From Clostridia bacterium (lineage in GTDB: Bacteria; Bacillota; Clostridia; Oscillospirales; Acutalibacteraceae), in assembly GCA_017516745.1 (NCBI GenBank), contig JAFXBF010000006.1, positions 28,274 to 92,273 on the forward strand: a stretch of DNA of 64,000 bases, given 5' to 3'. Below, in pieces: positions 18,412 to 27,019 of this stretch; position 1 is the first letter of the stretch, and each line of letters opens with the position of its first letter. The position numbers and the translations under genes were made by a program. The notes beneath the pieces were generated by a model. It was not told the origin of the DNA. It saw only the letters and a list, made by a program, of their open reading frames with translations, and ran no database searches.

Positions 18412-18561
18412 ATGGAGAGAATCAAGACTATCGAAACAAAAGACCTTGTAAAGAGCTGCGAAAACGGCGGTTGCGGCGAGTGCCAGACTTCCTGCCAGTC
18501 CGCTTGCAAGACCTCCTGCGGTGTTGCTAACCAGCAGTGCGAAAACACAAACGAGAACTAA
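18412..18561 (+). CDS. SCIFF ranthipeptide precursor
   Basis: This 49-residue ribosomal peptide starts MERIKTIETKDLVK and carries cysteines at 16, 21, 24, 28, 32, 36 and 43, including the family core GECQTSCQSACKTSC. SCIFF peptides ('six cysteines in forty-five residues') are near-universal in Clostridia; a neighbouring radical SAM enzyme installs thioether links. The ribosome binding site is GGAGAT. Two oddities: Gly37 replaces the usual Thr in KTSC-T-V, the acceptor site in the characterised CteA peptide as I recall it, and Cys16 makes seven cysteines instead of six. The peptide's natural role is not established. Confidence 0.93.
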   Translation: MERIKTIETKDLVKSCENGGCGECQTSCQSACKTSCGVANQQCENTNEN

Positions 18562-18588
18562 TTACAGCAAATACAAAAATTGAGAAAA

Positions 18589-18622
18589 CAGGTAATACAG
18601 TTTTTGTATTACCTGCTTTTTT
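18589..18622 (+). terminator. Terminator/attenuator between peptide and maturase
   Basis: CAGGTAATAC pairs perfectly with GTATTACCTG and is followed by CTTTTTT. It lies 24 bases upstream of the maturase start, so only some transcripts should continue, giving far more peptide mRNA than enzyme mRNA. Confidence 0.85.
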
Positions 18623-18645
18623 ATAACTCCCAAGGAGAAAGACTA

Positions 18646-20007
18646 ATGGTACACCAGTATAAACTAAACGGCTACAACATTGTTCTCGACACGTGCAGCG
18701 GTGCCGTTCACGTTGTTGACGAGGTAGCTTACGATATAATTGCGCTTTACAAAGAAAAAAGTGCGGAAGAAATTGCGGATATTATCTGTGAAAAATACAG
18801 CGATGTAACACGTGAAGAATGTTTTGAATGTGTTGATGCTGTTGCTGCCCTTGAAAAGACAGGCAAGCTTTATACTCCCGACACCTATGCCGATATGGCG
18901 TTTGATTTCAAGAACAGAAACACGGTTATCAAGGCTATGTGCCTTCACGTTGCACACACCTGCAACCTCAACTGCGAATACTGCTTTGCAAGCCAGGGCA
19001 AATACCACGGTGACAGAGCGCTTATGAGCTTTGAGGTCGGCAAGCGTGCACTCGATTTCCTGATTGAGCATTCGGGCACACGCCACAACCTTGAGGTTGA
19101 CTTTTTCGGCGGTGAACCGCTGATGAACTGGGATGTTGTAAAGCAGCTTGTTGCCTACGCCCGTGAGCAGGAGAAAATCCACAACAAGAATTTCCGTTTT
19201 ACTCTCACCACAAACGGTATGCTCATTGATGATGAAGTAATCGAATTCAGCAACAAGGAAATGAGCAACGTTGTTTTAAGCCTTGACGGCAGAAAAGAAG
19301 TTCACGACCGCTTGCGCAAGGACTATCAGGGCAGAGGCAGCTACGACATAATTCTGCCCAAGTTCAAGGAGTTTGTTAAGCGCAGAGGCGACAAGAGCTA
19401 CTATATGCGAGGCACCTTCACCCACGCCAACACAGATTTCACAAACGATATTTTCCATATGGCAGATATGGGCTTTACGGAGCTTAGCATGGAGCCCGTT
19501 GTCTGTGCACCGACTGACCCGAGTGCACTCACCCAGGAGGATTTACCCGTACTGTTTGAGCAGTACGAAATTCTGGCTAAAGAGATGATTAAGCGCAAGA
19601 AGGAAGGCAGACCCTTCACCTTCTACCACTATATGCTCGACCTCAAGCACGGCCCTTGTATCTACAAGCGCATTTCGGGCTGCGGAAGCGGCACGGAATA
19701 TGTTGCCGTAACACCCACGGGCGATATTTACCCCTGCCACCAGTTTGTCGGCGACGAAAAATATCTGCTCGGCAACATTTACGACGGTATTACCAACACC
19801 GCCGTACAGAATGAATTCAAGCTCTGCAACGCTTATGCGAGAAAAGAGTGTGACGACTGCTGGGCAAAGCTTTACTGCTCGGGCGGCTGTGCGGCAAACT
19901 CCTACCACGCCTCGGGCAAAATTACAGGCATATACGAATACGGCTGTGAGCTTTTCAAAAAGCGTATAGAATGTGCCGTAATGCTACAGATTGCTGACGA
20001 AATCTGA
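18646..20007 (+). CDS. SCIFF radical SAM maturase
   Basis: This 453-residue enzyme has an N-terminal RiPP-recognition-like segment (about 1-90), the radical SAM cluster motif Cys106-x3-Cys110-x2-Cys113 in CNLNCEYC, the FFGGEPLMNW motif, and a cysteine-rich C-terminal SPASM domain (CGSGTEYVAVTPTGDIYPCH, CDDC, CSGGC) for auxiliary iron-sulfur clusters. Homologues such as CteB form thioether bonds in the SCIFF peptide. The start at 18646 has the ribosome binding site AAGGAGA; an upstream in-frame ATG lies within the terminator. It is adjacent to and cotranscribed by read-through with its substrate. Confidence 0.95.
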   Translation: MVHQYKLNGYNIVLDTCSGAVHVVDEVAYDIIALYKEKSAEEIADIICEKYSDVTREECFECVDAVAALEKTGKLYTPDTYADMAFDFKNRNTVIKAMCLHVAHTCNLNCEYCFASQGKYHGDRALMSFEVGKRALDFLIEHSGTRHNLEVDFFGGEPLMNWDVVKQLVAYAREQEKIHNKNFRFTLTTNGMLIDDEVIEFSNKEMSNVVLSLDGRKEVHDRLRKDYQGRGSYDIILPKFKEFVKRRGDKSYYMRGTFTHANTDFTNDIFHMADMGFTELSMEPVVCAPTDPSALTQEDLPVLFEQYEILAKEMIKRKKEGRPFTFYHYMLDLKHGPCIYKRISGCGSGTEYVAVTPTGDIYPCHQFVGDEKYLLGNIYDGITNTAVQNEFKLCNAYARKECDDCWAKLYCSGGCAANSYHASGKITGIYEYGCELFKKRIECAVMLQIADEI

Positions 20008-20024
20008 ATAAGGAAACATTAAAT

Positions 20025-21359
20025 ATGATAGGTACACCGATTGTTGATTTTGTAGAAAAATATGCAAAAGAAAACAAGGCCCGGTTTCATATGCCGGGCC
20101 ATAAAGGTGTGCCTTTTTTAGGCCTTGAGCCGCTTGATATCACCGAAATCGACGGTGCAGACGACCTTTACCATGCCGACGGAATAATACTGGAAAGCGA
20201 AAAAAATGCGTCATCTCTTTTCGGTACAAGCCGTACTGTTTACAGCACAGGCGGCTCAACGCAGAGCATTCAGGCTATGCTTTTCACCGCTTTCCAAAGA
20301 GCGGACAAAACCGAAAATCCGTTTATTCTTGCAGGCAGAAACGCACATAAAGCATTTATCTACGGCGTAGCCAAGCTCGGCGTTGACGTTGAATGGCTCT
20401 ACCCCGAAGAAAATAACGGTATATGCTCGTGCAGTATTACAGCACAAAAAATTGACGCAGTGCTTGCCTCGGCATCAAAAAAACCGTTTGCGGTTTATAT
20501 CACAATTCCCGATTACCTCGGGGGTATGGCGGATATCAAAGGTATATCCGAAGTATGCAGAAAGCACAAACTCCCCCTGCTTGTCGATAATGCTCACGGC
20601 GCATATCTGGCATTCTGCAAAGAAAATCTTCACCCGATTTCACTCGGTGCTGATATGTGCTGCGATTCTGCACACAAAACCCTGCCCGTGCTGACAGGCG
20701 GCAGCTATCTGCACTGCGCCAAGAGTGATATCTACGGCTTTGCCGACAAAATCAAGGCGGCAACCGCTCTTTTCGGCAGCACGAGCCCATCGTATCTCGT
20801 AATGCAGTCACTCGACCTTTGCAACAGATATATTGACGAAAAAATCAGGGAAGATATCGCCTTCGCTGAAGGCAAAGTAACCGAAATCAGAGAAGCAATG
20901 CAGGCAAAAGGCATTGACGAAATATCCTCCGAGCCTCTTAAAATCACTGCCCGTTACCCCGATGCAGCTTATTTCAGGGCTGTAGGCATAGAGCCCGAAT
21001 ATGCCGACGGTGAGTTTGTTTCGTTTATGGCATCCTCATTCAATTCAAACGAAGATTTTGAAAAGCTCATAGCAGCATTTGAGAATATTCCTTCTTACAA
21101 AGCAGGTGTAAAGCAAAGCCTCGGGTTTGTAAAACACGAAAGGGTTATGTCAATACGTGAGGCTATGTTTGCCGAAAGCGAAATGGTTGGTGTAGACGAG
21201 GCAATCGGAAAAATCTGCGCCGCACCTACGGTTTCCTGCCCCCCAGCAATTCCCATTGCAGTAAGCGGCGAAAAAATAACCCAAGAACACATCGCCATTT
21301 TTAAAGCATACTCAATAAACAGAATAGCTGTTGTGAAACATCAGGTAAAGGAGTGTTGA
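20025..21359 (+). CDS. PLP-dependent Orn/Lys/Arg decarboxylase family protein
   Basis: The protein has 444 residues. Lys218 in CDSAHKTLPVLTGG is the pyridoxal-phosphate lysine, and HMPGHKG near the N-terminus and STGGSTQSIQAML match the Orn/Lys/Arg decarboxylase family. At this length it resembles the short YaaO/SpeA type rather than the 700-residue inducible enzymes. The likely reaction is decarboxylation of arginine, lysine or ornithine to a polyamine precursor; which one is not determined. It begins 17 bases after the maturase stop and ends four bases before the glycosyltransferase start. Confidence 0.88.
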   Translation: MIGTPIVDFVEKYAKENKARFHMPGHKGVPFLGLEPLDITEIDGADDLYHADGIILESEKNASSLFGTSRTVYSTGGSTQSIQAMLFTAFQRADKTENPFILAGRNAHKAFIYGVAKLGVDVEWLYPEENNGICSCSITAQKIDAVLASASKKPFAVYITIPDYLGGMADIKGISEVCRKHKLPLLVDNAHGAYLAFCKENLHPISLGADMCCDSAHKTLPVLTGGSYLHCAKSDIYGFADKIKAATALFGSTSPSYLVMQSLDLCNRYIDEKIREDIAFAEGKVTEIREAMQAKGIDEISSEPLKITARYPDAAYFRAVGIEPEYADGEFVSFMASSFNSNEDFEKLIAAFENIPSYKAGVKQSLGFVKHERVMSIREAMFAESEMVGVDEAIGKICAAPTVSCPPAIPIAVSGEKITQEHIAIFKAYSINRIAVVKHQVKEC

Positions 21360-21363
21360 GTTT

Positions 21364-22356
21364 ATGTCTGTTCCGATAATATCAATAGTTGTTCCGGTTT
21401 ACAATACGGAAAAGTATCTCGACCAATGCCTTGAATCCTTATCCGCACAAACCGAAAGAAATCTTGAAATTATAGTTGTTGATGACGGTTCAACAGACGG
21501 TTCTGCTTTAATATGTGATAAATGGGCAGAAAAGGACAGCCGAATCCGCATTATTCATCAAAAAAACGGCGGTGTAGTTGCTGCCTGCCGCACAGGCTTT
21601 GATGCCGCAACGGGTTTATACTTCACAAAGGTTGACAGCGACGATTGGGTCGAAAAGGATTTTTGCGAAACTCTCGGAAATCTTGCAGCAAACAACAAGC
21701 TCGATATGATAATTTCGGGTTATATTTCCGAAAAATACGGCAAAGCATTTGTCACAAGATTCAAGAAAAACTGTGTTGATACAGGTTACAATCTTGTTGC
21801 CGAACACGGTCAGGTTCACACAAGTGCGGATATATGCTATTCAGTAAGAATGGCTTTCAGGACAGAATTTTTGCGTGATCACAAGCTTTTTTTTGGCGAG
21901 GGAATGAAAATCGGTGAGGATACGGTGCTGAATGTAACCGCTCTTGAAAAAGCTCAACGAGTTATGGCAATTGATTATGCCGGATATCATTACAGAGATA
22001 ACAATACCGACAGCGTTATGAGAAAGACATATAAAGAATCGCTGGAAAATGATCTGAGCAAGCAGTTTGGTATACGCAGTAAATGCTTCGCCGATATCCC
22101 GTCCTATTTATATGACCTTGCTGTATACTATTTCACCGCTTGGTTTTATGCAGCCATTAATAACTGTATGAATTCCCACAACGGTCTGAGATACCGTGAT
22201 ATCAGAAGAATACTGTATTCCGACTGGGTAATTTTCTGTTTTAGAAAACTGGGCTTCAAGCTTCCCTGCACAAACAGAAAAGAATATATCATGGCTTTGG
22301 TTGCCAAATTCCGACTTGCAACCGTTTATTATCTTTATCTGAAAATTAAAGGTTAA
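21364..22356 (+). CDS. Family 2 glycosyltransferase
   Basis: This 330-residue protein has a GT-A fold N-terminus: SIVVPVYNTEKYLDQCLESL, then VDDGSTDGS, and the metal-binding VDSDDW (D-x-D type) near residue 95. The C-terminal part is helical with no clear membrane segment. It would transfer a sugar to a surface glycan or lipid; donor and acceptor are unknown. It is the last gene of the transcript and a terminator follows. Confidence 0.9.
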   Translation: MSVPIISIVVPVYNTEKYLDQCLESLSAQTERNLEIIVVDDGSTDGSALICDKWAEKDSRIRIIHQKNGGVVAACRTGFDAATGLYFTKVDSDDWVEKDFCETLGNLAANNKLDMIISGYISEKYGKAFVTRFKKNCVDTGYNLVAEHGQVHTSADICYSVRMAFRTEFLRDHKLFFGEGMKIGEDTVLNVTALEKAQRVMAIDYAGYHYRDNNTDSVMRKTYKESLENDLSKQFGIRSKCFADIPSYLYDLAVYYFTAWFYAAINNCMNSHNGLRYRDIRRILYSDWVIFCFRKLGFKLPCTNRKEYIMALVAKFRLATVYYLYLKIKG

Positions 22357-22367
22357 CCATTTTCTTT

Positions 22368-22406
22368 GACAGTACAACTGCTCCTGTGTTTGTACTGTCT
22401 TTTTTA
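22368..22406. terminator. Bidirectional terminator
   Basis: GACAGTACAA pairs with TTGTACTGTC and TTTTTT follows. It separates the convergent glycosyltransferase and spoIID genes. Confidence 0.85.
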
Positions 22407-23405
22407 TATTTCTTCTATCTCCACACCGGTATAATAGTGCTTGATTATTTCTTCCCACGAGCTTCCCTGCCGTGCCATATAATCCGCACCGTACTGGCTT
22501 AAGCCCACACCGTGGCCGTAGCCTTCGGTGGTAAAATGAAAGCTGCCGTTTTTGTATTCATAGGTAAACACGGCGCTGCGCAGACCCGTTGCTTCACGGA
22601 AGCGGATACCCGTGTATTCTTTTGAGCCCACACTTATACCCGACACATAGCCCGATGAGGTTGTTCGTATTTCGCCTATCCAGTCCTGATCCTCTCCCGA
22701 AAGCTCACACTCTTCGAGGGTTGCAAGCATTTGTGACAGCTCATCCGCCTTGATTGCAACGGTTTTCGTACAGTCGGGTGAAAGTCTGTCGCCTGTACTT
22801 ACAACGCTTTGCAGATAGGCAACCTCACCGCCCCAGACGGTTTTTGCGCTGTTTGTTACACCGCTGTTTATTGCGTGAAAAGCCGCCATTATTGGCTTGC
22901 CCTCAAAGGTTATAACCTTGCCGCTTACAGATTTTATTGCTTCGGCCAGCTTTTTTTCGTAGGATTTTGTTTTGTCACCCCATTTTTCTTCTCTTTCTTC
23001 GGGGGTGAGATAGCCCTGATGAGTAGATGAATCGTCAGACAAATCTGCACCCTTAAGCGTCGCATCGGGCTTTTCGCTTTGCACGCCCCGTCTGTACAGC
23101 AGGTATGTGTAGGCCGTTGCCGCCTGTGCTTTGAGTGCTTCCTCATGGTAGGCTGCAGGCATTTCCGCCGCAAGCACACCGAGCAGGTATTCATTGAGTT
23201 CAACCTCAATAACCTTGTTTTCCTCTTTAAGCAACACCTTTACCCTGCCTGTGTCCTTATTGATTTTGTCGCTTTGCTTGTCAGCTTCGGATGTTGATTC
23301 TTTTGGAATTTCCGTACCGTGAGACCTTGTCCCTTTTAACGACAGCAGCGGCGTGAGCATAACGGTAAGCGCAATAAGAAAGGCAAGCAATTTGTAAAAT
23401 CCCAT
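22404..23405 (-). CDS. spoIID: Stage II sporulation protein D
   Basis: This 333-residue protein has an N-terminal membrane helix followed by the SpoIID domain: LKAQAATAYTYLLYRR, a catalytic-region glutamate in LAAEMPAAYHEEAL, and the C-terminal GYGHGVGLSQYGADYMA motif. SpoIID is a lytic transglycosylase that degrades septal peptidoglycan during engulfment, with SpoIIM and SpoIIP. It is a single gene divergent from citrate synthase, with a good ribosome binding site (AAGGAGA). Confidence 0.95.
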   Translation of the reverse strand: MGFYKLLAFLIALTVMLTPLLSLKGTRSHGTEIPKESTSEADKQSDKINKDTGRVKVLLKEENKVIEVELNEYLLGVLAAEMPAAYHEEALKAQAATAYTYLLYRRGVQSEKPDATLKGADLSDDSSTHQGYLTPEEREEKWGDKTKSYEKKLAEAIKSVSGKVITFEGKPIMAAFHAINSGVTNSAKTVWGGEVAYLQSVVSTGDRLSPDCTKTVAIKADELSQMLATLEECELSGEDQDWIGEIRTTSSGYVSGISVGSKEYTGIRFREATGLRSAVFTYEYKNGSFHFTTEGYGHGVGLSQYGADYMARQGSSWEEIIKHYYTGVEIEEI

Positions 23406-23453
23406 TTTTATTTCTCCTTATCTTTTATTTTTATTAAGCCTCAGCTTTATTCA

Positions 23454-23482
23454 TTGACTTTTAAAAAATTTTTATATATAAT
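23454..23482 (+). promoter_or_regulatory. Promoter for citrate synthase
   Basis: TTGACT, a 17-base A/T-only spacer and TATAAT lie 57 bases before the start codon. Confidence 0.65.
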
Positions 23483-23538
23483 ATAAATTCAAGTATTATG
23501 TATACCTGTTTGCAGGTGTTACCCAAGGAGAAAAGTTT

Positions 23539-24963
23539 ATGTCCAAGTATATGTCCCCCATTACGAGTGACTCCCTGATTAATCTATGCTCGGAAATCAG
23601 TATTAATGACAAGATTAATGTAGAGGATTACAACAGGTACAACGTCAAGCGTGGCCTTCGCAACAGCGACGGCACAGGCGTTATGGCGGGCTTAACAAGA
23701 ATATGCAGTGTTGACGGTTATTATATCCAGGACGGTGAGCGTGTGCCCCGACCAGGTATGCTCAAATTCCGTGGTCTTGATGTCAACGAGTTGGTCAAGG
23801 GCTTCCGTGAGGATGACCGCTTCGGTTTTGAAGAGGTTGCGTGGCTTCTCATCTGCGGTGCTCTGCCAACAAAGGATCAGCTTGAAAAATTCAGGAATGT
23901 TCTTGCGGAATGCCGTGAGCTGCCCGAAGATTTCATTGAAGATATGATAATGAAGGCACCGTCTGCCAACATTATGAACAAGATGTCACGCTCCGTGCTG
24001 GCTCTCTATTCTTACGACGATAATCCCGACGATATTTCGGTGGAAAATGTGCTCAGACAGTGTATTCAGCTCATTGCCCAGCTTCCCTCGGTTATGAGCT
24101 ACGCCTATCAGGTAAAGCGCCGTCACTTCTATAAGAAGAGTATGTACATTCATCAGCCCAAGCCCGAGCTTTGCACGGCGCAGTCCATACTCCGTGCAAT
24201 CCGTTCGGACAGAATGTTTACGGACGAAGAAGCAAAGCTTCTCGACCTGTGCCTTATTCTCCACTCCGAGCACGGCGGCGGTAACAACTCCACCTTTGCC
24301 ACCCGTGTTCTCACTTCTTCCGGCACAGACACCTATTCCGCAATTGCCGCAGGTATAGGCTCACTCAAGGGTCCCAGACACGGCGGTGCCAACATCAAGG
24401 TTCGTGAGATGACCACGCTTATGGCAGAGGAAATCTCCGACATTACTAACGAGGGTCAGGTTGCCGACTACCTTAAAAAGATAATCCACAAGCAGGCAGG
24501 CGACGGTTCAGGCCTTGTTTACGGCATGGGACACGCTATTTATACAATGTCCGACCCGAGAGCAGTTCTTCTCAAGGCTGCTGCAAAGGATTTTATCAAA
24601 ACCGAGGAATTTGCAAGAAGATTCGAGCAGCTTGAACTCATTGAAAAGCTCACGCCCGAAATTTTCCGAAAGGAAAAAGGCAATATGAAGCCCATCTGTG
24701 CAAACGTTGACCTTTATTCGGGTCTTATCTTTGATATGCTTGGCATACCCGAGGATTTGTTCACACCCATCTTCACCGTTTCCCGTATGGCAGGCTGGGC
24801 TGCACACAGGCTTGAAGAAATCAGCACAGGCGGCAGAATTATCCGCCCGGCATACAAGAACGTTTCTCTTCCCAACAAGTACATAACCCTTGCAGACCGC
24901 ACGGAAGAAAACGTTATGCATTCAGATATGTATATTCCAAGCGAAGAACGCTTTACATTTTAA
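23539..24963 (+). CDS. gltA: Citrate synthase
   Basis: The protein has 474 residues with citrate synthase signatures: LKFRGLDVNELVKGF, the active-site histidine in HSEHGGGNNSTF, a second in GMGHAIYTMSDPRA, and a C-terminal arginine/aspartate region. The N-terminal extension of about 60 residues matches the clostridial type. It condenses acetyl-CoA and oxaloacetate, probably for glutamate synthesis in an incomplete TCA cycle. It starts with an AAGGAG ribosome binding site and is followed 11 bases later by a membrane protein gene. Confidence 0.95.
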   Translation: MSKYMSPITSDSLINLCSEISINDKINVEDYNRYNVKRGLRNSDGTGVMAGLTRICSVDGYYIQDGERVPRPGMLKFRGLDVNELVKGFREDDRFGFEEVAWLLICGALPTKDQLEKFRNVLAECRELPEDFIEDMIMKAPSANIMNKMSRSVLALYSYDDNPDDISVENVLRQCIQLIAQLPSVMSYAYQVKRRHFYKKSMYIHQPKPELCTAQSILRAIRSDRMFTDEEAKLLDLCLILHSEHGGGNNSTFATRVLTSSGTDTYSAIAAGIGSLKGPRHGGANIKVREMTTLMAEEISDITNEGQVADYLKKIIHKQAGDGSGLVYGMGHAIYTMSDPRAVLLKAAAKDFIKTEEFARRFEQLELIEKLTPEIFRKEKGNMKPICANVDLYSGLIFDMLGIPEDLFTPIFTVSRMAGWAAHRLEEISTGGRIIRPAYKNVSLPNKYITLADRTEENVMHSDMYIPSEERFTF

Positions 24964-24974
24964 GAGGTGTAAAA

Positions 24975-25868
24975 ATGAAAAAGATTAAAGGAAGTTTATC
25001 AAAGCCCGAGCCGTTTGCAATTATTGCAGCCGCCGCAATCAGCCTTTGTGTGCTGCTGCCGCTTCGTGTTTATCAGGTAACACAGCTTATCGACCCCGAA
25101 ACCGGCTTTTTTACCGAAAACAATTTCACTGTGCCGCTGTTTTATATTCTCTGCGCAGTCGTTGTTGCAGGTGTTGCCGCATTCAGCTTTTTAAGTGAAA
25201 AGGCAGGCAGGACAAGAAACGTGGTTGGCCGCAGTATTCCCACAGGTGTTGCGGCAGGTCTGACAGCACTTGCGGTAATGTTTGATTCGGTTTACAGAGT
25301 TTACACATTCATCGAAATGAATGCCGCCTATGTCGAGTCCGTGGATTTTACCCGTATGCAGTACTTAAGCAAATCGGGCGCAACCGCTCTTTTGCTTCAG
25401 GCGGTTTTCGGTGTGCTGACCGCATTCTTCCTCTGGATTTACACCGTTTCCTGCTTCAGCAAAACAGCAAAGCTCAGCGGCTTCGCCGTTCTTTCCGTTG
25501 CCCCCGTTGCGTGGGCAATATGCAGAATTATTGTGCGTTTTGTGCGCAAAATAAGCTTTGTAAACATTTCCGACCTTCTGCTTGAACTGTTCATGCTCGT
25601 GTTCCTTATCACGTTCTTTATGGCCTTTGCTCAGATTGTAACCAAGGTAACACCCGAAGATGCTGCATGGAGACTTTACGGCTGCGGTGTTCCCGCTGCG
25701 CTTCTCGCCTTCCTTGTCAGCGTACCCCGACTTTTCCTTATTATAATCGGCCACTCCGACAGCCTTGTTGCAGACTACGGCTTCAACATCTGCGACCTTG
25801 CTCTGGCTGTATTCATTCCCCTCTTCCTTTACAATTCAGCCTGCGCAAAGAAGCAGGCAGACAAATAA
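24975..25868 (+). CDS. Hypothetical multi-pass membrane protein
   Basis: The protein has 297 residues with about seven hydrophobic helices, near residues 12-30, 52-75, 88-107, 130-155, 165-185, 200-220 and 235-260. No family motif is recognised and there is no ATPase or transporter signature. It starts 11 bases after citrate synthase, with AGAGGTG as ribosome binding site, and the next gene follows without a terminator, suggesting one operon. A link to citrate metabolism is not supported by its sequence. Confidence 0.75.
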   Translation: MKKIKGSLSKPEPFAIIAAAAISLCVLLPLRVYQVTQLIDPETGFFTENNFTVPLFYILCAVVVAGVAAFSFLSEKAGRTRNVVGRSIPTGVAAGLTALAVMFDSVYRVYTFIEMNAAYVESVDFTRMQYLSKSGATALLLQAVFGVLTAFFLWIYTVSCFSKTAKLSGFAVLSVAPVAWAICRIIVRFVRKISFVNISDLLLELFMLVFLITFFMAFAQIVTKVTPEDAAWRLYGCGVPAALLAFLVSVPRLFLIIIGHSDSLVADYGFNICDLALAVFIPLFLYNSACAKKQADK

Positions 25869-25889
25869 CCGACGAAAGGTCCGACCGAC

Positions 25890-26816
25890 TTGTTTGTTGA
25901 AAATTTACTCACAACCGCTCAGCAGGTACTTATTCTCTACATCTTAATAGCCGTCGGCTTTTTTGCCGACAAAGCAGGTCTTTACACGGAAAAAGCTTCA
26001 AAGCTCAACACAAACCTGCTGTTTTACATTGTCACTCCGCTTGTAATAGTCAACAGCTTTCTGACCATTGACAATTCACCCGAAAACCTTAAAAACTTCG
26101 GAATCGCCACACTGCTCGGCGCAGCAATTCAGCTTACGGGAATTGTAATCACATTGCCGTTTTTCCGCAAGGGCAGCAAAGACACTGCGGGAATTTACAA
26201 GTACGCTTCTATTTACGGCAACTGCGGTTATATGGCGCTGCCGCTTACCGCCGCCGTTCTCGGCCCTCAGGGTGTTTTCTACGGCTCCGCCGTAATTATG
26301 GTGTTTAACATTTTCTGCTTCACCCACGGCATATATATAATAGGAGCGCAGAACGGCAAATTCAATTTTAAGAAGCTTATCGTAAACCCCGGCTCGATAG
26401 GTGTTATTCTTGGTCTTCCGTTGTTTTTGCTGGGAGTTAAGCTTCCGGAATTTATTGCAACGCCCGTTTCGAGCCTCGCCTCGCTTAACACACCGCTGGC
26501 CATGCTTATTTTCGGCACATATATTGCCAACACAGACCTTAAAACACTGTTTAAGGACAAAAACATTTATCTTGTTTCGGCGCTCAAGCTGCTTGCCGTA
26601 CCGTTGGTTATAATAGCAGTCTGTAAAATTTTCAACGTTCCGCAGACGCTTGCCATGGCAATAGCAATTCCTGCCTCAGCACCCAGCGCAAACAACACGG
26701 TCATCCTGGCAGGCAAATACGACCTGAATACAGGCGTCGCTTCAAAGACCGTTGCACTCGTCAGCTTTTTCTCTGTGCTGACCATGCCCGTTATGATTGC
26801 GCTATCAGCATTATAG
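25890..26816 (+). CDS. AEC family (auxin efflux carrier-like) transporter
   Basis: This 308-residue protein has ten predicted membrane helices in the AEC arrangement: LILYILIAVGFFADKAG and YIVTPLVIVNSF in the first repeat, NCGYMALPLTAAVLG in the middle, and PSANNTVILAGKYD near the end. AEC members in bacteria often carry organic acids or amino acids. The only in-frame start is TTG at 25890, preceded by GAAAGG, since the frame upstream runs into the previous stop codon. A foldback element begins immediately after the stop. Confidence 0.9.
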   Translation: MFVENLLTTAQQVLILYILIAVGFFADKAGLYTEKASKLNTNLLFYIVTPLVIVNSFLTIDNSPENLKNFGIATLLGAAIQLTGIVITLPFFRKGSKDTAGIYKYASIYGNCGYMALPLTAAVLGPQGVFYGSAVIMVFNIFCFTHGIYIIGAQNGKFNFKKLIVNPGSIGVILGLPLFLLGVKLPEFIATPVSSLASLNTPLAMLIFGTYIANTDLKTLFKDKNIYLVSALKLLAVPLVIIAVCKIFNVPQTLAMAIAIPASAPSANNTVILAGKYDLNTGVASKTVALVSFFSVLTMPVMIALSAL

Positions 26817-27001
26817 GGTGGCGAGTATAATCCGAACTCGCCCAAAAGCGTGAATTTTGGGGTCGCAGATTTTTTGCGAAGCGGATTTTTGGCATATCAA
26901 GGCACAAAACGCAGTAAATCCTGACGGATTTACGAGTATTTTAACGATGAGATGGCGGAAATCCGCCCCGCAAAAAACGGGTTCGGATTATACTCGCCAC
27001 C
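26817..27001. mobile_element. Foldback element with 21-bp terminal inverted repeats (family E)
   Basis: The element is 185 bp with perfect 21-bp ends: GGTGGCGAGTATAATCCGAAC at 26817-26837 is the exact complement of 26981-27001. ATAG flanks both sides as a possible 4-bp target duplication. It has no open frame. On the minus strand its centre reads CTCG, then the hairpin TAAATCC-tgac loop-GGATTTA, then CTGCG and TTTT. The right half is 80/82 identical to 2344-2425. Confidence 0.85.
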
Positions 27002-27019
27002 ATAGGGAGGACTGATAAC

